Shown here piece after piece: positions 9,076 to 17,898 of a DNA stretch of 64,000 bases (position 1 is the stretch's first letter; every line of letters begins with the position of its first letter). Source of the DNA: Paraburkholderia nodosa (GTDB lineage: Bacteria; Pseudomonadota; Gammaproteobacteria; Burkholderiales; Burkholderiaceae); contig NZ_MCNV01000003.1 of NCBI RefSeq assembly GCF_001718195.1, positions 310,001 through 374,000 on the forward strand. The letters run 5' to 3'. The translations under genes were made by a program, and so were the position numbers. The notes beneath the pieces are model-generated. The model was not told the DNA's origin. It worked only from the letters and a program-made list of their open reading frames with translations, and did no database searches.

Positions 9076-10227
9076 ATGAAAAAGACTCTCATGGTCGCCG
9101 CCCTGACGGGCGTTTTTGCAACGGCTGCACACGCGCAAAGCAGCGTTACGCTGTACGGCCTGATCGACGCAGGCATCACGTACGCAAACAACTCCGGCGG
9201 CCACAGCCTCTGGAAGGCATCGAGCGGCACCGTCAACGGCAGCCGTTGGGGCCTGCGTGGCGCTGAAGACCTCGGTGGCGGTCTGAAGGCCATCTTCACG
9301 TTGGAAAACGGCTTCAACATCCAGAACGGTACGCTTGGCCAGTCGAGCCGCATGTTCGGCCGCCAGGCGTTCGTCGGTCTGGCAAGCGACCAGTTCGGCG
9401 CGGTCACCCTCGGTCGCCAGTACGACTCCGTGGTCGACTACCTTGCACCGCTGTCGAACACCGGCACGCAATACGGTGGCACGATCGCTGCCCACCCGTA
9501 TGACAACGACAATCTGAACAACTCGGTCCGTTTCAACAACACGATCAAGTACTCGAGCGTCAACTACGCTGGCTTCAAGTTCGGCGGCACGTACTCGTTC
9601 TCGAACAGCACCGAATTCGCGAACAACCGTGCGTACAGCTTCGGCGCGACGTATAACTACGCCGGCCTGAACGTTGCAGCTGCTTACCTGCACGCAAACA
9701 ACAACATCAACAACCAGCAGTTCAACTCGTCTTCGTTCTCGGGCGCGCAAGCGGGCGACTACACGTTCGGCGCAGGCCGCCAAAGCACGTTCGGCGGCGG
9801 CGTAAACTACACGTTCGGCCCGGCAACGGCTGGCTTCGTCTACACGCAAACCCAACTGGGCAACGCGATCAACATTTCGCCGGCGCAGTCGGGTACGAGC
9901 AAGGGCATCTCGCTGGGCGGTAACAGCGCACGCTTCCAGAACTTTGAAGGCAACATCCGTTACGCTCTGACCCCGGCCCTGAGCCTGGCTGGCGCGTACA
10001 CGTACACCCGTGCGAACTTCGGCGGCGGCGTGAACCCGAACTACAACACGGTCGCACTGCAGTCGGACTACGCACTGTCGAAGCGCACCGACGTCTACCT
10101 GCAAGGCGACTGGCAGCACGTGTCGTCGAACCAGGACGGTATCGGCGCGTACCTGAACGGTCTGGGTTCGGCTTCGACCCGTCAAGACCAGGTTGCTGTG
10201 ACGGTCGGTATGCGTCACCGCTTCTAA
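9076..10227 (+). CDS. Outer-membrane porin (Gram-negative porin, OmpC-like)
   Basis: A 383-aa trimeric beta-barrel porin of the betaproteobacterial Porin_4 type for passive diffusion of small hydrophilic solutes. It has a signal peptide (MKKTLMVAALTGVFATAAHA, then QSSVTLYGLIDAGI, the classic mature start), alternating amphipathic strands throughout, LGRQYD in the constriction part, and terminal GMRHRF ending in Phe, needed for barrel insertion by BAM. The start at 9076 is fixed by the ribosome site GGAG and the signal peptide. Codon use is strongly biased, as expected for a highly expressed gene. A terminator follows. Confidence 0.96.
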   Translation: MKKTLMVAALTGVFATAAHAQSSVTLYGLIDAGITYANNSGGHSLWKASSGTVNGSRWGLRGAEDLGGGLKAIFTLENGFNIQNGTLGQSSRMFGRQAFVGLASDQFGAVTLGRQYDSVVDYLAPLSNTGTQYGGTIAAHPYDNDNLNNSVRFNNTIKYSSVNYAGFKFGGTYSFSNSTEFANNRAYSFGATYNYAGLNVAAAYLHANNNINNQQFNSSSFSGAQAGDYTFGAGRQSTFGGGVNYTFGPATAGFVYTQTQLGNAINISPAQSGTSKGISLGGNSARFQNFEGNIRYALTPALSLAGAYTYTRANFGGGVNPNYNTVALQSDYALSKRTDVYLQGDWQHVSSNQDGIGAYLNGLGSASTRQDQVAVTVGMRHRF

Positions 10228-10268
10228 GCAGCACGCTGCTGGCCGTCTCGGCCAGCACTGCAGCTGAA

Positions 10269-10294
10269 AAAGGCACCCGCGGGTGCCTTTTCTT
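10269..10294 (+). terminator. Terminator after porin
   Basis: AAGGCACCCG (10270-10279) pairs directly with CGGGTGCCTT (10280-10289), followed by TTCTTATTT. The centre forms the loop. It lies between the convergent porin and greB genes. Confidence 0.82.
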
Positions 10295-10316
10295 ATTTCT
10301 GCGGCAACCGATACGC

Positions 10317-10880
10317 TCAGCCTCGCGGCGGCGGATAGCGCACGTCCAGGACGTCGATCGGCTCCGGCCCCGCCGGCGTGTGCAGCGTGACCTGATCGCC
10401 GATCTTCGCCTTCAGAAGCGCCCGCGCGATGGGTGACACCCAGCTCACGTGGCCGAGGTCGAGATCGACCTCGTCGATGCCGACAATCGTGATCGAATGC
10501 GCCTCGCCGTCCGCGGTGCCGTACTCGACGGTCGCGCCGAAGAATACCTGGTCCACACTCTCCTGCCGGCTGCTGTCCACGACTTCGGCCAGATCCAGTC
10601 GCTTCGTGAGGAAGCGGATGCGGCGGTCGATTTCGCGCAGCCGGCGCTTGCCGTAGATGTAGTCGCCGTTTTCGGAACGGTCGCCGTTCGAGGCCGCCCA
10701 TGAGACGAGCTTGACCACTTCGGGCCGCTCCTCGTCGATCAGGTGCAGCAGTTCGCTGCGCATGCGCTCATAGCCGGCGGGCGTGATGTAGTTCTTCGTG
10801 CCGGCGGGAACTTCCGGGAGACCGGCTTCGAGATCGTCGTCGTCGTTGTCGGTCGATTCTTTGACAAATGCCTTGTTCAT
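10317..10880 (-). CDS. greB: Transcription elongation factor GreB
   Basis: Binds the secondary channel of RNA polymerase and stimulates cleavage of backtracked transcripts. The 187-aa protein is longer than the usual 158-170 residues because of an N-terminal acidic extension (TDNDDDDLEAGLPEVP, residues 10-25). The coiled-coil domain follows with the acidic tip in NGDRSENGDY, then the C-terminal FKBP-like domain (VSPIARALLKAKIGD). The YGKRRLREIDRRIRFL segment is typical of GreB rather than GreA. It is transcribed alone, convergent with the porin. Confidence 0.92.
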   Translation of the reverse strand: MNKAFVKESTDNDDDDLEAGLPEVPAGTKNYITPAGYERMRSELLHLIDEERPEVVKLVSWAASNGDRSENGDYIYGKRRLREIDRRIRFLTKRLDLAEVVDSSRQESVDQVFFGATVEYGTADGEAHSITIVGIDEVDLDLGHVSWVSPIARALLKAKIGDQVTLHTPAGPEPIDVLDVRYPPPRG

Positions 10881-10988
10881 GATGGGATCACTGCGGTACG
10901 TGTACTGATTCAGTCATGACTACCAGCGTACACGAACCTCGCCGCAACACAAATCACGACAGGGCCTTCCCTTTTTTTAAAGCCCTGC

Positions 10989-10994
10989 TATAAT
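10989..10994 (+). promoter_or_regulatory. -10 element of the tRNA-Arg pair
   Basis: Perfect TATAAT, 14 bp ahead of the first tRNA-Arg. The matching -35 is poor (around 10966), so only the -10 is called. Confidence 0.5.
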
Positions 10995-11007
10995 CTCTTT
11001 TCTGCGT

Positions 11008-11084
11008 GCGGCTGTAGCTCAGTTGGATAGAGTACTTGGCTACGAACCAAGGGGTCGTGGGTTCGAATCCTGCCAGCCGCGCCA
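11008..11084 (+). tRNA. tRNA-Arg (ACG), copy 1
   Basis: A 77-nt cloverleaf with encoded CCA. Acceptor GCGGCTG pairs with CAGCCGC, and loop CTACGAA carries anticodon ACG at 11042-11044, read as ICG after deamination. It is identical to the second copy 81 bp downstream. Confidence 0.97.
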
Positions 11085-11165
11085 CTTATTCGAAACGTTT
11101 CCCGTCTGTTCGATCCGGGAAGGGTTTCAAGCAGTACACTGTTGTAAGTGGTATCGTTTTAGCGT

Positions 11166-11242
11166 GCGGCTGTAGCTCAGTTGGATAGAGTACTTGGCTA
11201 CGAACCAAGGGGTCGTGGGTTCGAATCCTGCCAGCCGCGCCA
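11166..11242 (+). tRNA. tRNA-Arg (ACG), copy 2
   Basis: A 77-nt exact duplicate of the first tRNA-Arg, anticodon ACG at 11200-11202, CCA encoded. Probably co-transcribed with copy 1, ending at the hairpin at 11249-11278. Confidence 0.97.
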
Positions 11243-11248
11243 CCAAAT

Positions 11249-11280
11249 AAAGGGCCTTTCCGAATGGAAAGGCCCTTTGT
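11249..11280 (+). terminator. Terminator after tandem tRNA-Arg
   Basis: A 13-bp stem AAAGGGCCTTTCC (11249-11261) with GGAAAGGCCCTTT (11266-11278), 4-nt loop. A T-rich tail on both strands lets it also end the minus-strand DUF2591-like gene. Confidence 0.85.
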
Positions 11281-11329
11281 CTTTTCAGCTGCTGAATTGT
11301 CTGCGCCGGGTTCGCGCGAGAAGCGGAGC

Positions 11330-11809
11330 CTAGCGCGGTGGCGCGCCGATATCGCCGATCTGGGCGTCGGGACGCGGCAGGTCCTCCACGTCGCCAATCG
11401 CACTGGGCTCCGCCACAGGCTCCATGCCCATCCCGAGCAATGCCTGGGGCTGACGCAGCATCTCCCCTACCGTCCCACCAAAGCGGCTCGCGACAAACGC
11501 CCGCAGCAGCGCCTCGCGCGTGGTTTCTCCGTAGGCTTGCACTGCACGCGATTCACCCTCGAACTCGGCCACACAAGAAGCCGGCTCGCCTTCGCGCAGT
11601 TCCACGCGCCTCGCGCGGTCGAGCACCACGCCGGCCGCCTCCCACGAATCGGTGGGCATGAAGCGGCCATCCCACGGGCGCCCGCGGTCGTTGCCGCGCA
11701 CGGCGACGGTCTCGCCGCTGTCGGTGAAATAGATTTCACGCACGAAGTCCGGCAGGCTGCGTGCCACCCAGTAATCGAGTGCGAGGCCGGTGAGTTCAGC
11801 TACGTTCAT
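11330..11809 (-). CDS. DUF2591-like (NinX-type) protein
   Basis: A 159-aa protein starting MNVAELTGLALDYWVAR, the hallmark N-terminus of the phage NinX/DUF2591 family (ELTGxALDWAVA), with a middle part matching the usual W-x-P-S/D-x2-W pattern (MPTDSWEAAG). ATG 11809 is chosen because GAGGGA precedes it; an upstream ATG at 11848 has nothing to support it. The function of the family is unknown. Many members are in phages or integrated elements, yet this one sits 48 bp downstream of spoT on the same strand and beside tandem tRNA-Arg genes, so it may be a phage relic or a domesticated gene. Confidence 0.7.
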   Translation of the reverse strand: MNVAELTGLALDYWVARSLPDFVREIYFTDSGETVAVRGNDRGRPWDGRFMPTDSWEAAGVVLDRARRVELREGEPASCVAEFEGESRAVQAYGETTREALLRAFVASRFGGTVGEMLRQPQALLGMGMEPVAEPSAIGDVEDLPRPDAQIGDIGAPPR

Positions 11810-11857
11810 TGCGAGTCCCTCGTTTCGGTTCGAAGGAAGAGGGCGCACGCGCCCCGA

Positions 11858-14224
11858 TCAATAGTCCGCGCGCTCGCGCTCGATGCGCATGCCGCCGTCG
11901 TGGCGATGGTGCCCGTCGTCGCTCGAGCGCTCGCGCGCGATGCGCATCACGTCCGGATTCGTGCGCACGCGGCGCATGACGTTCGCGAGGTGCACGCGAT
12001 CGCTCACCTGGATCACGAAGCGCAACATGTTCGATTCCTGCGCCAGATCGTCGTCCATCGCGATGTGCACGATATTGGCGTCTGCCGACGTAATGTCGGC
12101 CGCCACGCGCGCGAACACGCCCTTGGTATTCTTGACCAGCACCTTGACGGCGACGTCGAACAGACGCCCCGGTTGCGGCGCCCACGCCACGTCGATCCAG
12201 CGGCCCGGGTCGCGCCGGTGGATGCGCTGTGCCACGCGGCAGTCGGTCGTATGGATCGCCATGCCGAGGCCGATGCCTATGTAGCCCATGATGTCGTCGC
12301 CGGGAATCGGGCGGCAGCAAGCCGAAAGCTGCACCGACATGCCCTCGGTGCCCGTAATGACGACAGGCGGCGCCGGCGGCGCATTCGGGTCGCGCGGCGG
12401 ATGGTGATGCTCGGCGTCGTCGGCGTCCTGGCCGCTCATCAGCACTTCGATGCGCTTGGCCATAACCGCCGCCACGCGCCGGCCAAGACCGATGTCGGCG
12501 AAAATTTCCTGGCGGTTCTTGTTGCCGGTCCACAGGACCAGCTTCTCCCACACTTCCGGCGTGACTTCCGAAAGCTGGTAGCCATAGCCCTTGAGCGCCT
12601 GATCGACGAGCCGCTCGCCCAGCTGCACCGACTCCGTGAGACGCATCGTCTTCAGGTAGTGCCGGATCGCCGAACGCGCCTTGCCGGTCCGCACGAAGCC
12701 GAGCCACGCCGGATTCGGCTTGGAGTACGGCGCCGTGATCACCTCGACGATGTCGCCGCTCTTCAGTTCCGTACGCAGCGGCAGCAACTCGTTATTGATC
12801 TTCACGGCCACGCACTGGTTGCCGAGGTCGCTGTGGATCGAATAAGCGAAGTCGAGCGCTGTGGCGCCGCGCGGCAGCGCCATGATCCTGGACTTCGGCG
12901 TGAAGACATAGACGGCGTCCGGAAACAGGTCGATCTTGACGTGTTCGAGGAATTCGCTCGAGTCGCCCACCTCGCTCTGGATGTCGAGCAGCGACTTGAG
13001 CCACTGGTGCGCGCGCTTTTGCACGTCGTTGAGATCGGCGCCGCCGTTCTTGTAGAGCCAGTGCGCCGCCACGCCGGCTTCGGCGATCTCGTGCATCTTG
13101 CGCGTACGCACCTGGAACTCGATCGGCGCGCCGAACGGGCCCACGAGCGTGGTGTGCAGGGACTGATAGCCGTTCACCTTGGGAATGGCGATGTAGTCCT
13201 TGAACTTGCCCGGAACCGGTTTGTAGAGCGCATGGAGCGCGCCGATGCAGGTGTAGCACTCGAGCGCCGACTCGACCACGACGCGAAAACCGTACACGTC
13301 GAGCACCTGCGAGAACGACAACTGCTTGTCGCGCATCTTCTTGTAAATGCTGAAGATGGTCTTCTCGCGGCCGGTGACCTCGGCGTCGAGCTTAGCGTCG
13401 GCAATTGCGCGCTGCACCGCTTCCAGAATCTTGCTGACCACTTCGCGGCGATTGCCGCGCGCGGCCTTCACCGCCTTCTCGAGCGTGGCGTAGCGATTCG
13501 GATTGAAGTTCGCGAAGCTCAGGTCCTGCAGCTCGCGATAGGTGTTGTTCAGACCGAGACGGTGCGCGATGGGCGCGTAGATGTCGATGGTCTCGCGCGC
13601 CACGCGGCGGCGCTTTTCTGGCGGCACCGCACCGAGGGTGCGCATGTTGTGTAGCCGGTCGGCGAGCTTCACCAGAATCACGCGCACGTCGCGCGCCATC
13701 GCGAGGAGCATCTTGCGGAAGTTCTCCGCCTGCGCTTCCTCGCGGTTGCGAAACTCCATCTTGTCGAGTTTCGACAGGCCATCGACCAGTTCCGCGACCT
13801 TCGCGCCGAAGCGCTCGGCGAGTTCCGCCTTGGTCACGCCCTGGTCTTCCATCACGTCGTGCAGGAGCGCGGCCATGATGGACTGCGCGTCGAGCTTCCA
13901 GCCGGCGCAGATTTCCGCGACGGCGACGGGATGGGTGATATAGGGTTCGCCGCTCTGGCGATATTGCCCGAGGTGGGCCTCATCGCTGAAGTGGAACGCC
14001 GCCTTGACCTCCTTGATTTCCTCGGGAGTGAGGTAACCGGAGAGCGCGGCGGTCAGATTGGCGATGGAGACGACCCCGTGCTTGCGGGGCTGCTCCGGCG
14101 TCGCGGTCGGACCGAACAGATGGCGAAACGACTGTTCGAGGACCGCGTCGATGTAATTGCGCGCAGGGCTCGCAGTCTCGGCTTCCTGGTCCACCTCGGT
14201 GGCCGGCGAGGGCGTGATGCTCAT
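11858..14224 (-). CDS. spoT: Bifunctional (p)ppGpp synthetase/hydrolase SpoT (RSH)
   Basis: The 788-aa RelA/SpoT homologue makes and degrades (p)ppGpp in the stringent response. The HD hydrolase domain is intact (LLHDVMEDQ, His122-Asp123). The synthetase domain holds GYQSLHTTLVGPFG. TGS follows (YVFTPKSRIMALPRGATALD), then a helical/zinc-finger-like region (SACCRPIPGDDIMGYI with the Cys-Cys pair) and a C-terminal ACT domain. An intact HD site argues for SpoT rather than monofunctional RelA. A non-conserved insertion (about residues 600-620, DDAEHHHPPRDPNAPPAPP) precedes the Cys motif. It is the last core gene of gmk-rpoZ-spoT. Confidence 0.96.
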   Translation of the reverse strand: MSITPSPATEVDQEAETASPARNYIDAVLEQSFRHLFGPTATPEQPRKHGVVSIANLTAALSGYLTPEEIKEVKAAFHFSDEAHLGQYRQSGEPYITHPVAVAEICAGWKLDAQSIMAALLHDVMEDQGVTKAELAERFGAKVAELVDGLSKLDKMEFRNREEAQAENFRKMLLAMARDVRVILVKLADRLHNMRTLGAVPPEKRRRVARETIDIYAPIAHRLGLNNTYRELQDLSFANFNPNRYATLEKAVKAARGNRREVVSKILEAVQRAIADAKLDAEVTGREKTIFSIYKKMRDKQLSFSQVLDVYGFRVVVESALECYTCIGALHALYKPVPGKFKDYIAIPKVNGYQSLHTTLVGPFGAPIEFQVRTRKMHEIAEAGVAAHWLYKNGGADLNDVQKRAHQWLKSLLDIQSEVGDSSEFLEHVKIDLFPDAVYVFTPKSRIMALPRGATALDFAYSIHSDLGNQCVAVKINNELLPLRTELKSGDIVEVITAPYSKPNPAWLGFVRTGKARSAIRHYLKTMRLTESVQLGERLVDQALKGYGYQLSEVTPEVWEKLVLWTGNKNRQEIFADIGLGRRVAAVMAKRIEVLMSGQDADDAEHHHPPRDPNAPPAPPVVITGTEGMSVQLSACCRPIPGDDIMGYIGIGLGMAIHTTDCRVAQRIHRRDPGRWIDVAWAPQPGRLFDVAVKVLVKNTKGVFARVAADITSADANIVHIAMDDDLAQESNMLRFVIQVSDRVHLANVMRRVRTNPDVMRIARERSSDDGHHRHDGGMRIERERADY

Positions 14225-14314
14225 GTTCCCCTCCGTATCAGGTTTGGCGTTGACGGTTAAGCGGCTGCGGCGGTACGAACTACATGGCGATCGACAATGC
14301 CTCGGAACGCGCCC

Positions 14315-14518
14315 TTAGACGGGCACCTTCTTCAGCATTTCGAGGCCGACCTGGCCAGCCGCGATCTCGCGCAGCGCGACAACGGTTGGCTTGTCGCGGC
14401 TTTCGATCTTGGGCGTGTGACCTTGTGCGAGCTGGCGGGCGCGATACGTCGCGGCGAGCGCCAGTTCGAAGCGGTTCGGAATCTGTTTCAGACAATCTTC
14501 GACGGTGATGCGGGCCAT
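14315..14518 (-). CDS. rpoZ: RNA polymerase omega subunit
   Basis: A 67-aa omega subunit, beginning [30 protein letters not shown], the conserved fold that clamps the beta' subunit C-terminus and assists polymerase assembly. It lies between gmk and spoT on the same strand, the conserved proteobacterial arrangement. It is somewhat shorter than the E. coli protein at the C-terminus, which is normal in Burkholderiaceae. Confidence 0.96.
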   Translation of the reverse strand: MARITVEDCLKQIPNRFELALAATYRARQLAQGHTPKIESRDKPTVVALREIAAGQVGLEMLKKVPV

Positions 14519-14558
14519 GTCGGGTTCCTTCTCATTCTCAGCAGGTTCTTATTCTACC

Positions 14559-15272
14559 TTATGTGCCCGACGCGCCGGGCTGCGGGTGGTGGATACCGAG
14601 CTGCACGAAGAGCTCGGTATGCCGCGCGTATTGCGAAGCGAAGCGCAGGCGCGTAGCACTCACGATATTGCGCAGCTCCTGCAACGCGCGATCGAAGTTC
14701 TCGTTGATCACGACATACTCCGATTCGCTCGCGTGCGCGATCTCGCTGCCCGCTGCGAGCAGGCGCCGCGTGATGACGTTCGGCTCGTCTTCGCCGCGCT
14801 TTTTCAGGCGGTCGGCGAGCGCTTCGAGCGAGGGCGGCAGGATGAAGATTTCCACCGCATTGCGGAACTGCTTCTTCACTTGCTGCGCGCCTTGCCAGTC
14901 GATTTCGAGCAGGACGTCATGGCCGATTTTCATCTGGTCTTCGATCCACACGCGCGACGTGGCGTAGTAGTTGCCATGCACTTCCGCGCTCTCGAGAAAC
15001 TCGCCCGCGGCGTGGCGCGTGAGGAAGTCGTCGACGGTCGTGAAGTGATAGTGCTCGCCGTCGCGCTCCTTCGAACGCGGCGCGCGCGTCGTGTACGAAA
15101 CCGACAGGCGGATCGCGCTGTCTTCAGCGAGCAGCGCGTTCACGAGCGTCGACTTGCCCGCACCCGACGGCGCCACCACCATGAAGAGGTTGCCGGGGTA
15201 CATGCCCGCGTACGGATTGCGCTTCTTGTCGTGCTTCGCGTCCGTTTTGGGGGCGCTGCTTTGGTCGGTCAT
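14559..15272 (-). CDS. gmk: Guanylate kinase
   Basis: Phosphorylates GMP to GDP with ATP. P-loop [10 protein letters not shown], then the GMP-binding region ([19 protein letters not shown]) and [10 protein letters not shown]. The 237 aa include a hydrophilic N-terminal extension (about 25 residues, [14 protein letters not shown]) before the kinase core. I chose ATG 15272 because GAAGGAAG lies 8 bp upstream. An earlier in-frame ATG at 15290 overlaps the yicC stop as ATGA but lacks a ribosome site. Operon: yicC-gmk-rpoZ-spoT. Confidence 0.95.
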   Translation of the reverse strand: MTDQSSAPKTDAKHDKKRNPYAGMYPGNLFMVVAPSGAGKSTLVNALLAEDSAIRLSVSYTTRAPRSKERDGEHYHFTTVDDFLTRHAAGEFLESAEVHGNYYATSRVWIEDQMKIGHDVLLEIDWQGAQQVKKQFRNAVEIFILPPSLEALADRLKKRGEDEPNVITRRLLAAGSEIAHASESEYVVINENFDRALQELRNIVSATRLRFASQYARHTELFVQLGIHHPQPGASGT

Positions 15273-15286
15273 GTTCGTTGCTTCCT

Positions 15287-16225
15287 TCATTCGAGATTCT
15301 GGACCTGCTCGCGCATCTGCTCGATGAGCAGCTTGAGCGTCATCGAAGCGTCCGCGAGCTCCTTCGCCGCCGCCTTCGAGCCGAGCGTGTTCGCTTCGCG
15401 GTTGAGCTCCTGCATCATGAAGTCGAGACGCTTGCCGACGCGGCCGCCCTTCTCGATCACGTGACGCGTTTCGTTCAGGTGCGCCGTGAGGCGCGAGAGC
15501 TCTTCGGCGATGTCGATGCGAATGCCATACATCGTCACTTCCTGGCGAATGCGCTCGGCGATTTCTTCGCGCGAGATGTTACCGATGCTGCCGCCGTTGC
15601 CGTTGCTGTCCGGCGCGGCGATGCCGAGCGCTTCCTGCAGGCGCTCGACGATCTTCTGCTGGTGCTTCGCGATCAGCTCCGGCACGAGCGGCGTGATGCG
15701 CGCGACGATCGCCTCCATTTCGGTCACGTTCGCGAGCAGCATGTTGGCGAGCTGCGCGCCTTCGCGCGCGCGCACTTCGATCAGGTCGGCGATGGCCTGC
15801 TTGCCACAGCCGAGCACGGCGTCGCGCAGCACCTCGGGCGCCACGCCGCTTTCCGCCAGCACGCCGGGCCAACGCAGGATCTCGCCCGTGCGCAGACGAC
15901 CCGACTCGGGAAACGCTTCGAGCACCGCACGCTCGAGCCCGGCGAGCTGGTCGAGCGCATCGCGGTTGAGCGCGCCCGCATTGGCGCCCTGCTCGCTCTT
16001 CTGGATGTTGATGCGGATGTCGACCTTGCCGCGCGAGAGCTTCGTCATCAGCATTTCGCGCAGCGTGGGCTCGCACACGCGCACGTCTTCGGGCATGCGG
16101 AAATTCAGATCGAGAAAGCGCGAATTCACCGTGCGCAATTCGACGGAGACACTCGCGCCGCCCGTGCCCGAAGCCGCAGCAAGCTCGCGCGTGGCGCTGG
16201 CATAGCCGGTCATGCTGTAAATCAT
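15287..16225 (-). CDS. yicC: YicC-family endoribonuclease-like protein
   Basis: A 312-aa YicC/YloC protein. N-terminal [14 protein letters not shown] is the family hallmark, followed by the [17 protein letters not shown] segment, and the C-terminus has [27 protein letters not shown] and [19 protein letters not shown] (DUF1732). E. coli YicC is reported to act in RNA turnover. It is slightly longer than usual (about 290) because of linker insertions (SGTGGAS near residue 20 and a Gly/Asn stretch near 210). First gene of the operon, with its stop next to gmk. Confidence 0.93.
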   Translation of the reverse strand: MIYSMTGYASATRELAAASGTGGASVSVELRTVNSRFLDLNFRMPEDVRVCEPTLREMLMTKLSRGKVDIRINIQKSEQGANAGALNRDALDQLAGLERAVLEAFPESGRLRTGEILRWPGVLAESGVAPEVLRDAVLGCGKQAIADLIEVRAREGAQLANMLLANVTEMEAIVARITPLVPELIAKHQQKIVERLQEALGIAAPDSNGNGGSIGNISREEIAERIRQEVTMYGIRIDIAEELSRLTAHLNETRHVIEKGGRVGKRLDFMMQELNREANTLGSKAAAKELADASMTLKLLIEQMREQVQNLE

Positions 16226-16517
16226 GGTTCGTCTCGCGAAGAAAGCCGTGGCGTCGTGCGCTGGGCGCGCGGGTCACGGCGAGGAAATCGAGGCGCCCGG
16301 CGTGTTGTCGCGAATGGACGAAAAGCGCGGGGCGGAGAAATCGCATTATCCCATTTTTGAGGGCGCGCCTTCGCAAGCGCGGGCTGCGCGGTCCGCCTGG
16401 CCGGGGCGACCCCGTTTTCGCGCTCCCGCCGCCTTCCGGGCGTGCCCGTCGCGAGGCGCGCGGAGGCGGTAAAATCACGCTTTCCCCTTCCCTCTCGTGC
16501 CCTCGCGCACCTTCACG

Positions 16518-17258
16518 ATGACCCAATCCATCCAGCGCCCCTCCGGCCGCGCCGCCGACCAGCTTCGCGAAGTCCGCATCACCCGCAACTACACGAAGTA
16601 CGCCGAAGGATCGGTCCTCGTCGAGTTCGGCGACACCAAGGTGCTGTGCACCGCGAGCGTGTCCGAAAGCGTGCCGCCGTTCCTGCGCGACAAGGGCCAG
16701 GGCTGGCTCACCGCCGAATACGGCATGCTGCCGCGCGCCACGCACACGCGCAGCGACCGCGAAGCCGCGCGCGGCAAGCAAACGGGCCGCACACAGGAAA
16801 TCCAGCGCCTGATCGGCCGCGCGATGCGCGCCGTGTTCGACCTCGAAGCGCTGGGTGCGCGCACCATCAACATCGATTGCGACGTGCTGCAGGCCGATGG
16901 CGGCACGCGCACGGCGAGCATCACGGGCGCGTTCGTGGCGGCCCACGACGCCGTCTCGAAGCTGCTGGCCACGGGCCGCATCGAACGCTCGCCGATCTCC
17001 GACTACGTCGCCGCGATTTCGGTGGGCGTATACGACGGCGTGCCCGTGCTCGACCTCGACTACGACGAAGACTCGCAGTGTGACACCGACATGAACATCG
17101 TCATGACGGGCTCGGGCGGCATGGTCGAAGTCCAGGGCACAGCGGAAGGTGCGCCGTTCTCGCGAGAAGAACTGAATGCACTGCTCGATCTGGCGCAAAG
17201 CGGCATCCGCTCGCTGATCGAGAAGCAAAAGGCGGCGCTGGAGATTTCGCATGGCTGA
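16518..17258 (+). CDS. rph: Ribonuclease PH
   Basis: A 246-aa phosphate-dependent 3'-5' exoribonuclease that trims tRNA 3' ends, normally a hexamer. [25 protein letters not shown] is the conserved start, followed by [40 protein letters not shown], the phosphate/RNA-binding stretch, and [20 protein letters not shown]. An in-frame ATG at 16497 is possible, but 16518 ([11 protein letters not shown]) matches the family start. Overlaps rdgB by 8 bp and is divergent from yicC. Confidence 0.96.
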   Translation: MTQSIQRPSGRAADQLREVRITRNYTKYAEGSVLVEFGDTKVLCTASVSESVPPFLRDKGQGWLTAEYGMLPRATHTRSDREAARGKQTGRTQEIQRLIGRAMRAVFDLEALGARTINIDCDVLQADGGTRTASITGAFVAAHDAVSKLLATGRIERSPISDYVAAISVGVYDGVPVLDLDYDEDSQCDTDMNIVMTGSGGMVEVQGTAEGAPFSREELNALLDLAQSGIRSLIEKQKAALEISHG

Positions 17259-17898
17259 TCTGCAGCCGGATTCAGCGGCTAAAACCGCGGCGGACGCGCT
17301 CTCGCGCGTCGTGCTCGCTTCGAACAACGCAGGCAAGCTGCGCGAGTTCGCGGCGCTGCTCGGCGCGGCCGGCATCGAGCTCGTGCCGCAAGGCACACTC
17401 AACGTGCCCGAGGCCGAGGAACCGCACCCCACCTTCGTGGAAAACGCGCTCGCCAAGGCACGCCACGCGGCGAAGCTCACGGGGCTGCCCGCGCTCGCCG
17501 ACGACTCGGGCCTGTGCGTGCGCGCACTGCACGGCGCGCCGGGTGTGTATTCGGCGCGTTACGCGCAGCTTGCGGGGGGCGAGAAGAGCGACGCGGCGAA
17601 CAACGCGCTGCTCGTCGCGAACCTGAGAGATCACGCGGATCGCCGCGGTTACTACTATTGCGTGCTCGCGCTCGTGCGCCATGCCGACGACCCCGAGCCG
17701 CTCATCGCCGAAGGCCGCTGGCACGGCGTAATACTCGACGTGCCGCGCGGCGACAACGGCTTCGGCTACGACCCTTACTTCTACATTCCGGAACTCGAGG
17801 CCACGGCCGCCGAGCTCGATCCGGCGCTCAAGAACGCGTCGAGCCATCGCGCCATCGCGCTGCGCCAACTGCTCGCGCGCCTCCAGGAGGAAGCGTGA
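17251..17898 (+). CDS. rdgB: Non-canonical purine NTP pyrophosphatase (RdgB/HAM1)
   Basis: Hydrolyses ITP, dITP and XTP to monophosphates, keeping deaminated purines out of DNA and RNA. The 215-aa product carries [17 protein letters not shown], the substrate-binding [16 protein letters not shown], the catalytic Asp motif LADDSGLCV, and [20 protein letters not shown]. It overlaps the 3' end of rph by 8 bp, and its TGA overlaps the GTG start of hemW, so the three are translationally linked. Confidence 0.96.
   Translation: MADLQPDSAAKTAADALSRVVLASNNAGKLREFAALLGAAGIELVPQGTLNVPEAEEPHPTFVENALAKARHAAKLTGLPALADDSGLCVRALHGAPGVYSARYAQLAGGEKSDAANNALLVANLRDHADRRGYYYCVLALVRHADDPEPLIAEGRWHGVILDVPRGDNGFGYDPYFYIPELEATAAELDPALKNASSHRAIALRQLLARLQEEA

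Noticed and set aside
9040..10701. 553-aa minus-strand frame over the porin
   Set aside because: Antisense to the porin and out of frame with greB; composition is atypical.
11264..13654. 796-aa plus-strand frame across DUF2591-like and spoT
   Set aside because: Antisense to spoT, low-complexity His/Arg/Ala composition, no ribosome site.
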